Below are positions 38,001 to 49,248 of a stretch of 64,000 nucleotides of DNA, in pieces. The translations under genes and the position numbers were made by a program. Source of the DNA: Caecitellus pseudoparvulus (taxonomy: Eukaryota; Bigyra: Bicosoecida); NCBI GenBank assembly GCA_965644315.1, contig CBFFRQ010000068.1, positions 1,415,545 to 1,479,544 of the forward strand, read 5' to 3'. The notes under the pieces were generated by a model. It made no database searches, was not told the origin of the DNA, and was given only the letters and a program-made list of their open reading frames with translations. Numbering within the stretch: position 1 is the stretch's first letter; every line of letters starts with the position of its first letter.

Positions 38001-41000
38001 GCCAGATGACACCAGGCCCTCCCCACGCCCGCCATGCCCCGACAGGCCACTGCCCGACGACAGCACCACAGCATCCAGCACACCGCCACTGCCGCTGCCG
38101 CCGCCGCCGCTGCCGCCGCCGCCACTCCAGCTGCCCTCACCACGACCTGCCGCAGACAGTGCCGCCTCGTGTGCTGCGCTCCCCGACACCTCCCCTGCCT
38201 CGCGACCCCTCACGCTCCGCACGCCGGGCCTGCCCCCGTGCCGCCACCTCACCACGCAGGGCCGCCTTGTCAGATGCGCCTCGCTGGTGGCTCACCACGA
38301 CCTGCCGCAGACAGTGCCGCCTCGTGTGCTGCGCTCCCCGACACCTCCCCTGCCTCGCGACCGCGAGCTGCATCCGACACCCGCAGATCCTGCACCGCCT
38401 CACGCACAGCGCCATCATACGCGGCACGCGCAGACTGCAGACCCTCGTCACGCCGCTCCTCAGACCGCCGCACATCGCCTGCTGCCTCAGACACCAGCGC
38501 ACGACGAGCGCCCTGCACTGCCTGCACCGCACGGGCCTCCTCGTCACCTGCCCACCGCCCCAGCGCCGCCATGTCCGCGTCGTACTGGCTCTCGATGGCA
38601 CGCACAGCCACCTCGTCGGGGTTCCCGTCGCTGTCCAGTGCCACACCACGCAGGGCCTCCACACGTGCATCGCCCAGCGCACGGGCACGCTCCTCACGCT
38701 GCCGCCCCACCCGACGCCGCACATCCGCCTCCGCATCGGCCAGTCGACTGTCCACATCCTCCTGGATGCGCCCCACCTCCACAGCGTGCGCCTCCAGCAC
38801 ACCTCGACTGCCCGCCTCACGCTCCTCAGCTGCAGACCCTAGACCGCCCAGCGCCTCACGGGCCGCACGCATGACCTCCTCATCGCCTGCCGCACACGCA
38901 CGCAGGCCCTCCCACTCGGCGTCCTGCCGTGCCCGCAGACCATCGCCTCGCACTCGCACCTCATCTGCGCTCCACCCCTCAGACTCAGCTGCCGCACGCA
39001 GGCGCCGCACCTCCTCCTCGTGCCGTGCCCGCATGGCCGCCTCACGGGCCTCCCCACGAGACAGCAGTGCTGACCCCAGCTCACCCAGCGCCGCCTCACC
39101 GTCGCTGCTGACACGAGCCACCACCCGTGCCACGTCACGCTCGTGCGCAGCCCGTGCCCGGCCCACCTCGTCAGACACCCGGGCATCCACCCGTGCCACG
39201 CCTGCCGCCACCTCGGCCGCGTCCGCCTCGTCAGCTGACCGCAGCTCACGGGCCAGCGCAGCACGCTCATCTGCATGCCGGGCCCGCACACTGGGCAGCT
39301 CCGACACCGACGCAGACCGCACCTCCGCCGCGTGCCGCCGAGCCAGCTCCCCCTCACGCTCCGCACGCCGGGCCTGCCCCCGTGCCGCCACCTCACCACG
39401 CAGGGCCGCCTTGTCAGATGCGCCTCGCTGGTGTGCCGACACCACCGCCTCGCCGTACGCCGCACGCAGACGGGACAGCTCACGGTCAGCGCTGCCACGC
39501 ACAGCGCTCAACACGCCATCGGCGTCCGACCGCACACCCTCCACGTGTGCTGCACTGCTCAGGGACGCGACGTCACCTGCCGCCGCAGACACAGCCTGCA
39601 CAGCACTGGCATCGCCCCGCGCCACGTCGGCCTCGGCAGATGCCAGGGCCGCCTGCGCCTCAGACACTGCAGCATGGTGGGCGGCGCCAGATGACACCAG
39701 GCCCTCCCCACGCCCGCCATGCCCCGACAGGCCACTGCCCGACGACAGCACCACAGCATCCAGCACACCGCCACTGCCGCTGCCGCCGCCGCCGCCGCCG
39801 CCGCCACTCCAGCTGCCCTCACCACGACCTGCCGCAGACAGTGCCGCCTCGTGTGCTGCGCTCCCCGACACCTCCCCTGCCTCGCGACCGCGGGCTGCAT
39901 CCGACACCCGCAGATCCTGCACCGCCTCACGCACAGCGCCATCATACGCGGCACGCGCAGACTGCAGACCCTCGTCACGCCGCTCCTCAGACCGCCGCAC
40001 ATCGCCTGCTGCCTCAGACACCAGCGCACGACGAGCGCCCTGCACTGCCTGCACCGCACGGGCCTCCTCGTCACCTGCCCACCGCCCCAGCGCCGCCATG
40101 TCCGCGTCGTACTGGCTCTCGATGGCACGCACAGCCACCTCGTCGGGGTTCCCGTCGCTGTCCAGTGCCACACCACGCAGGGCCTCCACACGTGCATCGC
40201 CCAGCGCACGGGCACGCTCCTCACGCTGCCGCCCCACCCGACGCCGCACATCCGCCTCCGCATCGGCCAGTCGACTGTCCACATCCTCCTGGATGCGCCC
40301 CACCTCCACAGCGTGCGCCTCCAGCACACCTCGACTGCCCGCCTCACGCTCCTCAGCTGCAGACCCCAGACCGCCCAGCGCCTCACGGGCCGCACGCATG
40401 ACCTCCTCATCGCCTGCCGCACACGCACGCAGGCCCTCCCACTCGGCGTCCTGCCGTGCCCGCAGACCATCGCCTCGCACTCGCACCTCATCTGCGCTCC
40501 ACCCCTCAGACTCAGCTGCCGCACGCAGGCGCCGCACCTCCTCCTCGTGCCGTGCCCGCATGGCCGCCTCACGGGCCTCCCCACGAGACAGCAGTGCTGA
40601 CCCCAGCTCACCCAGCGCCGCCTCACCGTCGCTGCTGACACGAGCCACCACCCGTGCCACGTCACGCTCGTGCGCAGCCCGTGCCCGGCCCACCTCGTCA
40701 GACACCCGGGCATCCACCCGTGCCACGCCTGCCGCCACCTCGGCCGCGTCCGCCTCGTCAGCTGACCGCAGCTCACGGGCCAGCGCAGCACGCTCATCTG
40801 CATGCCGGGCCCGCACACTGGGCAGCTCCGACACCGACGCAGACCGCACCTCCGCCGCATGCCGCCGAGCCAGCTCCCCCTCACGCCCCGCACGCCGGGC
40901 CTGCCCCCGTGCCGCCACCTCACCACGCAGGGCCGCCTTGTCAGATGCGCCTCGCTGGTGTGCCGACACCACCGCCTCGCCGTACGCCGCACGCAGACGG

Positions 41001-44000
41001 GACAGCTCACGGTCAGCGCTGCCACGCACGGCGCTCAACACGCCATCGGCGTCCGACCGCACACTGTCTTCGTGCTGACTTGCTTGCTCGAAAGCAAGCT
41101 CAAGAGCCGCCGCCGACAGGGCCTGCACGGATTCCGGATTCTCAGAAGACAGATTTGATTGAGAAGCGTGTACAGCGTCACGAAGGTGGCGGCTTTCAGA
41201 CTTGAAGTTTGCACGCTGAAGAGGGGGGGTGCAACGTGCTCTCTCCAGCACAGCGTTCATACTTGAGCACCAATACCCGAGTTCCTCTGCAACCTTCTCG
41301 TAGTTGCGGCACATGTTCTTGCTCGAGCTCACTTCGTTTATCTGCTGACTCAAACGAACCAGATGGTCCATGGATGCTTGGCTGGCAGCTCTGGCTTGTG
41401 CAGCCAAACGGTGAAAGTTCTTTGCCTGTTCTGCAAGAGTCCTGGAACGCTTGAAAGTAGCCTCGTTGGCTGCTTTTGCCACGGCTTGCGCAAGCTTTGT
41501 CTCGTGACGCTCACAATGCTGCAGAGCTTCAGATCGGAAGCGTGAGAGAGCAGTCTCTGCTATGTCAGAGCACTTTCGCAAGCAAGCCCACCTTGACTCA
41601 GCGTCAAACACTTGCACAGTTTGACTGCTTTCTGCGCCATGCATGCCTTGACATTGCAACTCCCGAAGGCTCTCTTCTTCGGCTATCTTCCACTCGCGAA
41701 TTGCTGTTCGTGCTTGGTGCTCTGCTAAGCTAACCAGACGGTGCGCTGCTCGAGAAGGGGGGTGCTCTGCCTTGCTCTCAGCGGCCCCCTCTTGCTGCAT
41801 CGTAGCCTGCTCAGCAAGGCGCCGTGCTATTGTGAGCAATGCCCCAACAAGGTCAGAATCTATGCGTCGTACTTTGCTAAGCGCAGCGTTGCTCAAGGTG
41901 CGGGAAAAGGCAGCTGGGCCGATTTGAGCAACGGCAGATTCAACCTGCGAGGCAGGGGCTGTTGCCCAAGTTGGGAGCGAGGCAGCCTCTGGCAAAGTAT
42001 GAGCCAGGCTTGAAAAGTCGGCTTCATCAACGCTGGAAGAATGGAGAAGGCTGGATTCTTCTTGCGTATGCTGGAGCACCTGTACGATGTATCTTGCAAT
42101 TCCAGACAAGTCGGACTCTAGGCTCTGCTTGAAAGCGTGGGTGAAGGTGTCCAGGGACGCGTTCGATGTTGCTTGGGGAGGCTGTTCCATGCCTGCTGCT
42201 GGTGATGCAAGGTGTACAGAGCTGGCGTCTACGATGCTCGCCTGGTCTCCTCGGTGTCTCGATGGTGGAACTGGGAGGAAGGGCAAGGATGGTCGAGGCA
42301 GCATAGGATGCCGTGACACAATCTGCGTCGGTGTCAACGATAGCGAGGTCTCCATGGGGGCCGTGAATGGTTGAGAGAGGGCAGTCGCTTGTGAAAAACC
42401 TTGTTGCTGTGTCGCGTGAGACCCCGTTGTTTGCCGTCCGTAGTCCTGCTGTGGTCCAACTGAACGATGAAGGCTCGCAGAACTGCTCTGCGCAGGCGCC
42501 TTCAAGGTGGATCCGCCACTGTCTGAGCCTGACACCCAAGGCACAAGAGATGCCTCGTGATGATCTTGGACATGCGGAGCCTGGGCTGGAACTCTCTGAG
42601 AAATAGGGTCACTGTGCCCAAGCATTGCTGGTCGGCTTAAACGATCTGGAATGCAAAGCGCAGCGTGCAAGTACTCAAGCTCCGCAGCTTTGGCTATTGC
42701 ATCTCGCTCCAACTCCTCTGCACGAGCTTGCAAAAAGGCTTGCCGTGACTCGGCCAAAGTCAGTTTGGAAGCCAACTCGTTCTGAGACTCTTTTGCTGCC
42801 ATCAAAGCAGCCACCAAGGTGGCGCGCGCAGAATCCCCGGCCTGCGTCGCCGCGGACACTTGTTGCTGCAGCGGTGCAAGTTCCGAACATGCCTCTGCAG
42901 CAGCGGCGGCTGCTTGCTCCACAAGGGACAGCAATTCGGCGTTCTCGTGCTGCAAACGCCTTTCCTGTGCCTCAGCACGACTATCCTTGCGCTCCATAGC
43001 CATTTGTAGCACGCTACCAGCAGCGGCTTCAGCCTGTAGGTCTTGGGATACGATTGCAAGCTGACTGGCCATGCTATCGAGCTCCGCATCCTTTTCTTGC
43101 CTCCAGGTGCCTACGTCGGTGCGGGCCTGCTCGAGCTCGGCAGATAAATCTGCAAGACGCTTACGCAAGGCCGACACCTTGTCTTGCTCCGACCGCAAGC
43201 AACCTGTCACTTCAGCCAGTTCACTTCGTAGTGATCTGAGTTGCTCGCGGTCTTCCTCTTGCTCGGCACATAGCGCGCTGCTCAATGATTCGGCGTGGTC
43301 TAACTTTCCTTTTTGGATGCGGGCATCAGCCTGTGCGGCAGCCAAGGCTCGCTCAAGCCGTTCAAATTCATCGTGTAAGTCTGGGTTCGCCTCAGCCTCC
43401 CGACGTAGAGCTGTGAGCTCATCCTCAAGCTCTGACACAGTACGCTCAAGCCGCTCAATTCGGGCTTTCCCTTGGACAGCCTGTGAGGCTGCATGTTTTG
43501 CTTCCTGCTCGGCCTCGCCAAGCGCAGCCTCCAGTCTCTGGGCTCGTTCTTCCATTGCCAAGGCCTTTCTGGATGCCTCTCGGGCAGCTGTTCTCGCAAT
43601 TGAGAGGTCTTCGCTTGATGCTGATCGAGCCGACCGCGCTGCTGCCTCTGCAGCGTCTGCGCGGGCCATGTCGTCGTGAGCCTTCCGCTCCAAGGCTTCA
43701 AACGAAGCTTGTAGGTCCCGCACTTGCTGCTTTGCTTCCGCAAGCGCTTGCTCCATCGCAGAGTTGCGCCCCTTGACAGAGGCGAGTTGCTGCTGCGCAA
43801 ATTCAAGCGCAGCTTGGCTCGCTGCTGACTGTTGCTGCGCTTCAGTTTGCGCTCGCTGTGAGTCACGCGAGCGAGACTGTGCCGCTGTTGCGTCTGCCGC
43901 CGCTGCGGCGGCTTTCCTTTGTGCATCGTCACGGTCGGCCCTTGCTTGTGCAAGCTCCTGCTGTAGCCGGTGCACTGCATCGCTTTCAGTGGCTTGCGAG

Positions 44001-46612
44001 GCCATTGCTTTGCTTCGCAGCTGCTGGATCTCTGCATCTTTTGCTGCAGTTTGGCGCAGTGCAGCCGCTCGATCATCCTCAGCCGCTCGCTTGGCACGGG
44101 TCGCGGATGCTTCCGCCTCCTCCAGCTGACGTTGAAGTCGCGCAGCTCTTGCCTCGCCCTCCCCTTGGGCTTGTGCAAGAAGGCGCTCGAGGGAATGAGC
44201 CTTTGCCTCCGCATCTGCCTGCGCTTGCTGGGACATCTTCAAAGCAGCATTAGCTTCTGCTGAAGAGTCATCAGCTCTTGCCCGTGATGACGCAAGTGCT
44301 TGCTCAGCATCTTCAGCTCGCTCAGCAGCCTTGCGAAGCTGATCCTTTGCGGCTTCAAGCTCTGCCCGTAGCGATCCAAGGTCTGATTTAAGGGAAGCTT
44401 TTCGTGCCTCTGCAGCTGCAGCAGCTGCTTTCAGGCGCTCAGTCTCGGCTGCAGCCTGAGCCTCTGCTTTGGCAGTGTCAGAGAGTTGCTGTTTCAGCGC
44501 TTTTACCTCCTTCTCCTGAGCCTCGTGCAGGCGGCGCCACTCTTCGATTTGCTGCTGCAAACCCGACACTTCTGCCTGCAAAGATTCAATGAGCCCTGCA
44601 GGGTCACCATGGCCCCCGGAAAGGGTAGCTATGCGCTCCCGGGCCGCTTGGAGCTGCTCCTGAGAGCGAGCAAGGCGCTCTTCCAAGTCAGCAATAAGCG
44701 CGGCGGATGCTGTGTTGCTTTCTTCCTCAGTGACAAGCTGCATGCGTAACGACGAAAGTGAACGTTGCAGCTCATCAATAGTCTTCTTTGCATCCTCAAG
44801 TTGGTCTGCCAGCTCTGAGGCCTCTTCTGCCATTGCAGCACGCTGCTGCAGCTTTGCGATGCGGGCGTGCGCTTCCTCAAGCTGCGCCTGCAGTTGGGCA
44901 TTGTCTCGCTTCAGTTGCTGGCCTTGAATGAGCTTCATCTCATCATCGTGAAAGCCAGCCAATCGCTTCTGGCGGGTGGAACGCACCTCCGTCAGAGCTT
45001 TGTCTCGCTCCGCCACCAGCTTCTCCATGACATCCATCATCGGCGACGAGGCAGCTGAAGGACTGGAGGCTTCAGAGCCGACAGGGCTAACACTTTGTCG
45101 AAGCGACCCTGTGGCCCGTACGACACCCCTCAACTTCCCCCAAAGCTTCTTCCCTGAGCGCGGCGCCTTTCCACTCGCATCTGCGGCGGCGAGGGCTCTC
45201 CTTGACGACTCGAGCAATTCCTTACGCTCGTCGGCGTGCTGGTCCTTGAGTGCCACAATCTCGGCTTGTAGCGCTGCTGACTGTTCTGTCAGAGCTTCAA
45301 CTTCAGCCTTCATGTCTTCAAGCTCAAGTGTGCTAATGTTCAGATCAGCACGAGCGTCATCACGCTCTACCAGCAGCTTGTGCGCTTCTTCTTTCAAAGC
45401 CAGGAGCTCCTGGCGCATTCGTCGAGAGCGCTTTCTCTCTGTGTTTGCTTCTTTCTCAGCTGACGAAACTTGCAGCTGTGCAGCCTCTTTAACCTTGCGC
45501 AAGTCTGCCACGGCAACCCCCCCGGAAGATGACATGGCGGCAGCCGCCGCCGCCTTTTCCTGCGCCAGCTGGGACCTGAGCCTCTGCATCTCCTGCTGTT
45601 GTGCATCGTACTCGTCTTGCAGATTCTGCAGCGTGGCTTGTGAGGCGGAAGCGGCACTGTTTGCGCTTGCCAAGGAAGCACGGACATCGGCCAATGCTCC
45701 TTTGAGAGCCTCGTTCTGCTCTGACAATCGCTCGAGCTCCTCCTCGCGTTGCTGGAGCTGAGCAGAGGCCAGCAGAATCTCTCGGTCTTTCGCAGACTCG
45801 CGCCCTTTCGCTCCTCCGCTTTGTGCTGCAGAGGCTGCAGCCTTCCACATGACCGCTGAACTTCGCCTCCGCCGTTTCCCAGCCCCTGTTGGTGGCGCCC
45901 ATGAGCTGGAACTCCCTCGCGACCCTTCACTGGCAAGTGGAAGAGGTGCCAGCGAGTCCTCTTCTTGCTCTGTGCCTTCCGAGCTCTGTGGCTCCGGCCT
46001 GGGAGGAGGGCCTGGAGGGCGCCTGGCCGCCCTTGTAGTCGGCAGCCTTGCAGGCCAGCCGCCGTTTGAACCCCCTGCTGAGCCGCTGGCGACGGGCAAC
46101 GTGGAGGGCGGGGATGCCAGGCTGCCATCTTCCTGCGAAGATGTTCCCTGTGGAGCTGTTTTGGGGGCAGGCCTTGCGCTGGCATCATCGCTTGGCTCCG
46201 TCCGGCCAAGTGCAGGTGCCGCTGCTTCGCCGTCGCTGCGACGGCTCAGTGTTGTGGCCTGCCTCACTTGCCCCGAAGCAGCCCCAGTTGGGTTCCCGTG
46301 CCGCTTTCCATCTTCTGCCCCCTCAACTACTGAACTGTCACTTGAGGTATCCGTCGTGTCATCGTCGCTTGCGCTTTGCGCGTCAGGGCTGCCGAATGAG
46401 TACACATGGGCTCGGGCGGGCGCTGCAGTTCCCATTGGCTCATCAGTAGCCTGGTCTCCCATGCCAGAGTACAGACTACTTGCGTCATTGTAGAAGGACC
46501 TCCGGACACTCGGGTGATGGTGAATGAACTGCAAGGGGAAGCACGAGAAGTCACATAATCTGACGTAGCAGCGGTCATCCTGGTCAGCTCTTACCTTATC
46601 GGGCTCAGACAT
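17005..46612 (-). CDS. Giant coiled-coil protein with about 15 long tandem repeats
   Basis: Model: minus-strand exons 46612-46595, 46528-38296, 38194-27534 and 27324-17005, giving 9,743 residues in one frame. The first exon encodes MSEPDK; the 66-bp intron after it has normal ends. Residues about 1-200 are Ser/Pro/acidic and disordered, then about 1,600 residues of heptad-rich, Gln/Glu/Arg/Ala coiled coil reminiscent of golgins, kinesin tails or myosin rods. Next come about 15 copies of a 509/510-residue repeat, mostly charged helix with one Gly/Ser linker. The last 420 residues (Ser/Pro-rich with one short coiled coil) are unique. The two inner introns are proposals: both lie on partial duplications of the repeat and are needed to join three long ORFs of different frame. 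The family is not recognised. A long filamentous scaffold (cytoskeleton, flagellum, cell cortex) is a guess from composition only. Assembly error in the repeat is an alternative. Confidence 0.7.
27325..27533 (-). other. Candidate intron formed from a 206-bp repeat duplication
   Basis: On the minus strand, after the normal CAG of a repeat, there are three extra bases (GTG), then a second copy of the preceding 206 bp of repeat ending in the same CAG. Read through, the extra 209 bp shift the frame. Treated as an intron with GTG...CAG ends, it restores the repeat exactly (EAVQ then DLRV). A plain tandem duplication or an assembly join error is the alternative. Confidence 0.45.
38195..38295 (-). 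other. Candidate intron at a scrambled repeat junction
   Basis: In this irregular unit a fragment of about 80 bp from another part of the repeat sits between two partial copies. On the minus strand a donor GTGAGC at 38295 and an acceptor GGCAG ending at 38195 remove 101 bp and join the upstream frame (phase 1) to the downstream one. Without it the N-terminal ORF stops 25 bp further on. It may also be an assembly artefact. Confidence 0.35.
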
Positions 46613-46788
46613 GGTGCCTGTGAGGCGTGTCCCTCACCAATCCACGCCAGTCGGCAAGGAACTCGCAGGCGTGGGAGAGGATGCTTCAAATACCATGCAG
46701 CAGCCATAAGGCCAAGGGTACAAAGTATGAGTGTTCGTTTTGTTGGCAGCCTCGATGTCGGCTGTGGGCATTGCCCGGTTTCATCCCT
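46613..46788. other. Short host flank between giant gene and viral element
   Basis: Only about 176 bp of GC-rich host DNA separate the start codon of the giant gene from the viral left end. It should contain the core promoter of the giant gene. No gene is seen. Confidence 0.5.
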
Positions 46789-46818
46789 GGGGGACAATAC
46801 ATACATAAATGTATGTAT
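46789..46818. other. Left junction of copy 1: putative attachment/recombination site
   Basis: GGGGGACAATA (46789-46799) leads into an inverted repeat with perfect 10-bp arms ATACATACAT and ATGTATGTAT around AA (46797-46818). The central 8 bp, CATAAATG, are the same in copy 2. Inverted arms around a short invariant spacer resemble a tyrosine-recombinase core site, which is an inference. Confidence 0.5.
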
Positions 46819-46871
46819 GAGCGATATGTCTCAACTGCTGCCGCAGTTTGCGACTAAAAACAGATATATTT
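46816..46871. repeat. Conserved left-end block with hairpin, copy 1
   Basis: 56 bp identical to copy 2, much richer in G and C than the rest of the element. It holds an inverted repeat AACTGC-TGCC-GCAGTT (46833-46848). It is probably part of the viral terminus (recombinase or replication site); the function is inferred from position and conservation. Confidence 0.6.
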
Positions 46872-47445
46872 ATATATAGTTTTCTTAGATAAAATCTATA
46901 AATACCATTCTTAGATATATTTATAATAGATATATAACACTTATTAAACACTACCCCTACAAAAACAATCCCTTATAAACCCTTTACTATATTTTTATAC
47001 TACTATTTACTACTATTTTATAAGTGTTATCTTAAGGGTTATCACTACAATAAATAGAAATAATATAAAAAATATAATAAATATATATATATATATTTTT
47101 TTTAAATCTCTTCTTAACACTTCATCAACAATCAATCAAAATAAAATTGAAGCAATCAAGCATCCATCCAATCTACCTATTCCAGAAACAATCAAAGGAG
47201 ACGAAAAGCCAAAATAAAAAGATTCATTCAATATCACTTATTCATATATAATATAACCCTAAATTTAATATAACCCTTATCACTTAATCCCTTAATCCCT
47301 TAATCCCTTAACCCTGAATCCTACAAAGTGCGTGGAGTGTGTGCGAATATATAATAAAAAACATTCTCTCACATTTTAAAATATAAATATATGAAAAAAT
47401 CATAAAAATATATCTAGGATAAAATATCTAAGAAAAATTTAAAAA
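46872..47445. other. Non-coding leader of copy 1
   Basis: About 570 bp, extremely AT-rich, with no credible ORF. It contains a micro-repeat based on CTTAATCC (about 47,282-47,312) and a conserved G-rich island around GTGCGTGGAGTGTGTGCG (about 47,328). It is partly conserved in copy 2, so it likely has a cis role such as origin, terminal or promoter region. Confidence 0.5.
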
Positions 47446-47508
47446 TAAAAAATATCTAAATAAAAAAATATGTTTAAAGAAAAAATATTTTATCTAGTAT
47501 ATTATATA
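47446..47508 (+). promoter_or_regulatory. Shared upstream module with TCTA motif (helicase, copy 1)
   Basis: About 60 bp beginning AATATCTAAATAAA and ending just before the ATG. Nearly the same block lies before the repeat-protein and PolB genes. TCTA is at 47493-47496, 12 nt before the start codon. The in-frame ATG inside the block (47470) is part of the module, so it is unlikely to be the translation start. Confidence 0.7.
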
Positions 47509-49221
47509 ATGGATATTCAACAACCAAAATTCAAAATCGATAAACTTATTAAAATGTATGAAGAAGAAGCAATAGAAGACATAGTTAAAAAAGCACGTAA
47601 TAAGAATTTAAAAGATGAGGATTTATTATTAAAATGTAAAGACTATATATCTAAAACCATTTTTAAATGTGAAGATGCTGAAAAATACATAGTTAATGAT
47701 AAATTTATATCTGATAAAATTTTTAATAAAAAATTACAAGTATTCCCTAAGCCTTTAAAATATTGGTTCAAAAATTCATATATTGGATTTAAAAAAGCAG
47801 TTGTTAAATTTCATCACGAAGAATTAAAAGAAAACGAATTTAATTTATTACCACCTCTTAAATTTAAGCCTGAACCATACGAACAAACATCAGACGATTT
47901 AAAAGAGAAAGTTGATTATTTATTAAAAAATTATTTTTTACGTGTCTTATCAAATGGAAACGATGAGAATTATAATTATTTAATAAAATGGATTGCTAAT
48001 ATGATTCAAGGAAATAAAAATACATCTATGATAGTTTTAAAGGGGCCTGAAGGCTGCGGGAAATCTACATTAATTAGATTCATTGAAGATATGCTGGGGC
48101 TTAAGAATGTTATTAATTCATCATCTCAACCACTAATTGAAAAATTTAATATGGAGTTAATGGCTAAAATATGCGTATATTTTGAAGAACTTACAGGAGG
48201 AACAACAAGAGGACAAAAAGCAGCAGCAGCAGCAAGATTAAGAGATTATATCACGAATCCATATTTAAACTATGAAGAGAAAAATAAAAACCCATTAGAA
48301 AATATTAAGAATGTTTCAAATTTTATTTCTCTATCAAATGAATATTACGCAATCAAAGATGACCAAGGCAGACGATATTTTATTTTAGATATTGACTCAA
48401 GTTTATTAGGCGATAATGAATACTGGGGAAATATCCATAATAATTATGTTCATAATGAAAATTTTTCAAAAGCATTATTTAATTTTTTTAATAGTGTTGA
48501 TATTTCAGATTTTCAACCACTTAAAATGCCAATAACGGATTCAAAAATAAAAGCTCATTTAAAATCTTTTGACCCTTATATATCATTCATAAGAGAAAAA
48601 TATTTATTCAAAAATAAAGGAATAGAAAAAATAAAATGTCGAGATTTATTTTTTAAATATGCCAATTATTATGAAAGGGTATACGAAGAAAAAATAAACA
48701 CTAAATCACGTAAAACGGCTGTTTTTTTCTATGATAGGTTAGAACACTGGGGAATAAAGAAATATAATAAAAAATTAGACGGTTGTAATGTTTATAAAAT
48801 TTCATATGATGAATTAAAGAAAATATCAGAAAATTATAAATGGAATTTTAAATCAGAATATGAAGACGAAGAAGAAGAAGAAGAAGAAGACGACGAAGAA
48901 ATAGATTTTCAGGAGGAAGAAGAAGAACAACAACCTAACGATAATAATTATAAATCTCAAGCTTTAAAATATAAAAAAATATGTATAGAACAAGCACAAG
49001 AACTAAAAAAATTAAAAGATGAATTAAGAGCATTAAAACTAAATCTTATTAAAAAAGAAGAAGATAAAATTGAGGATGACAGCGAAGAAGAAGACAGCGA
49101 CGAAGAAGAAGAGATAATAAATTTATCAAATAAACACCAGAAATTAAATAAAAATTTAAGTAAATTATCTATGACTTCTAATAAAGAACCAGAAAAAGAT
49201 TTATTTAAAATTTCAATATAA
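47509..49221 (+). CDS. SF3 helicase (viral replication), copy 1
   Basis: 570 residues. The superfamily 3 helicase core is clear: Walker A GPEGCGKST (179-187), Walker B ICVYFEEL (221-228), motif C FISLSN (272-277) and an arginine finger in DDQGRRYF (Arg288/289). This type unwinds viral DNA during replication and occurs in virophages, polinton-like viruses and giant viruses. The N-terminal 150 residues show no primase motifs I can recognise. After residue 400 there is a winged-helix-like segment, then a very acidic Glu/Asp run, a short coiled coil and a second acidic run, a layout seen in host-poor AT-rich viral proteins. I place the start at 47509 rather than 47470 because the preceding 39 bases belong to a promoter module repeated before other genes. 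First gene of the element; TCTA motif 12 nt upstream. Confidence 0.88.
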   Translation: MDIQQPKFKIDKLIKMYEEEAIEDIVKKARNKNLKDEDLLLKCKDYISKTIFKCEDAEKYIVNDKFISDKIFNKKLQVFPKPLKYWFKNSYIGFKKAVVKFHHEELKENEFNLLPPLKFKPEPYEQTSDDLKEKVDYLLKNYFLRVLSNGNDENYNYLIKWIANMIQGNKNTSMIVLKGPEGCGKSTLIRFIEDMLGLKNVINSSSQPLIEKFNMELMAKICVYFEELTGGTTRGQKAAAAARLRDYITNPYLNYEEKNKNPLENIKNVSNFISLSNEYYAIKDDQGRRYFILDIDSSLLGDNEYWGNIHNNYVHNENFSKALFNFFNSVDISDFQPLKMPITDSKIKAHLKSFDPYISFIREKYLFKNKGIEKIKCRDLFFKYANYYERVYEEKINTKSRKTAVFFYDRLEHWGIKKYNKKLDGCNVYKISYDELKKISENYKWNFKSEYEDEEEEEEEDDEEIDFQEEEEEQQPNDNNYKSQALKYKKICIEQAQELKKLKDELRALKLNLIKKEEDKIEDDSEEEDSDEEEEIINLSNKHQKLNKNLSKLSMTSNKEPEKDLFKISI

Positions 49222-49248
49222 GATTTTTAATATTTAAAAAAATAATTT

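Larger units (their letters stand above)
18276..41063 (-). repeat. Tandem array of about 15 1.53-kb coding repeats
   Basis: The same sequence recurs with landmarks at 18699, 20229, 21759, 23286, 24810, 26337, 28073, 29600, 31127, 32654, 34184, 35714, 37244, 38929 and 40456. Spacing is 1,524, 1,527 or 1,530 bp except for two irregular steps of 1,736 and 1,685 bp. All regular length changes are multiples of 3 and lie in one Gly/Ser codon tract. Copies differ otherwise by only scattered single bases, indicating recent expansion or continuing homogenisation. Confidence 0.97.

Noticed and set aside
18276-41063. CRISPR array or satellite DNA
   Set aside because: The repeat unit is 1.5 kb, coding, with in-frame length changes only; there are no short repeats with unique spacers.
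18341-41078. Plus-strand open frames of more than 3,000 codons antisense to the giant gene
   Set aside because: They mirror the codon bias of the minus-strand repeat: stop codons are scarce because the repeat is GC-rich and identical copies multiply any open frame. The predicted products are low-complexity Ser/Ala/Arg sequence with no domains, and the sense frame continues into unique coiled-coil ends.
17005-46612. Three separate giant genes instead of one
   Set aside because: The second and third ORFs have no promoter-like or unique start region, begin inside repeat units, and join exactly in frame through GT-AG borders; one gene is simpler, though not proven.
47470-47508. Earlier in-frame start codon of the helicase
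   Set aside because: The 39 bases are part of a module repeated before other genes where the same ATG is out of frame or not followed by the gene.
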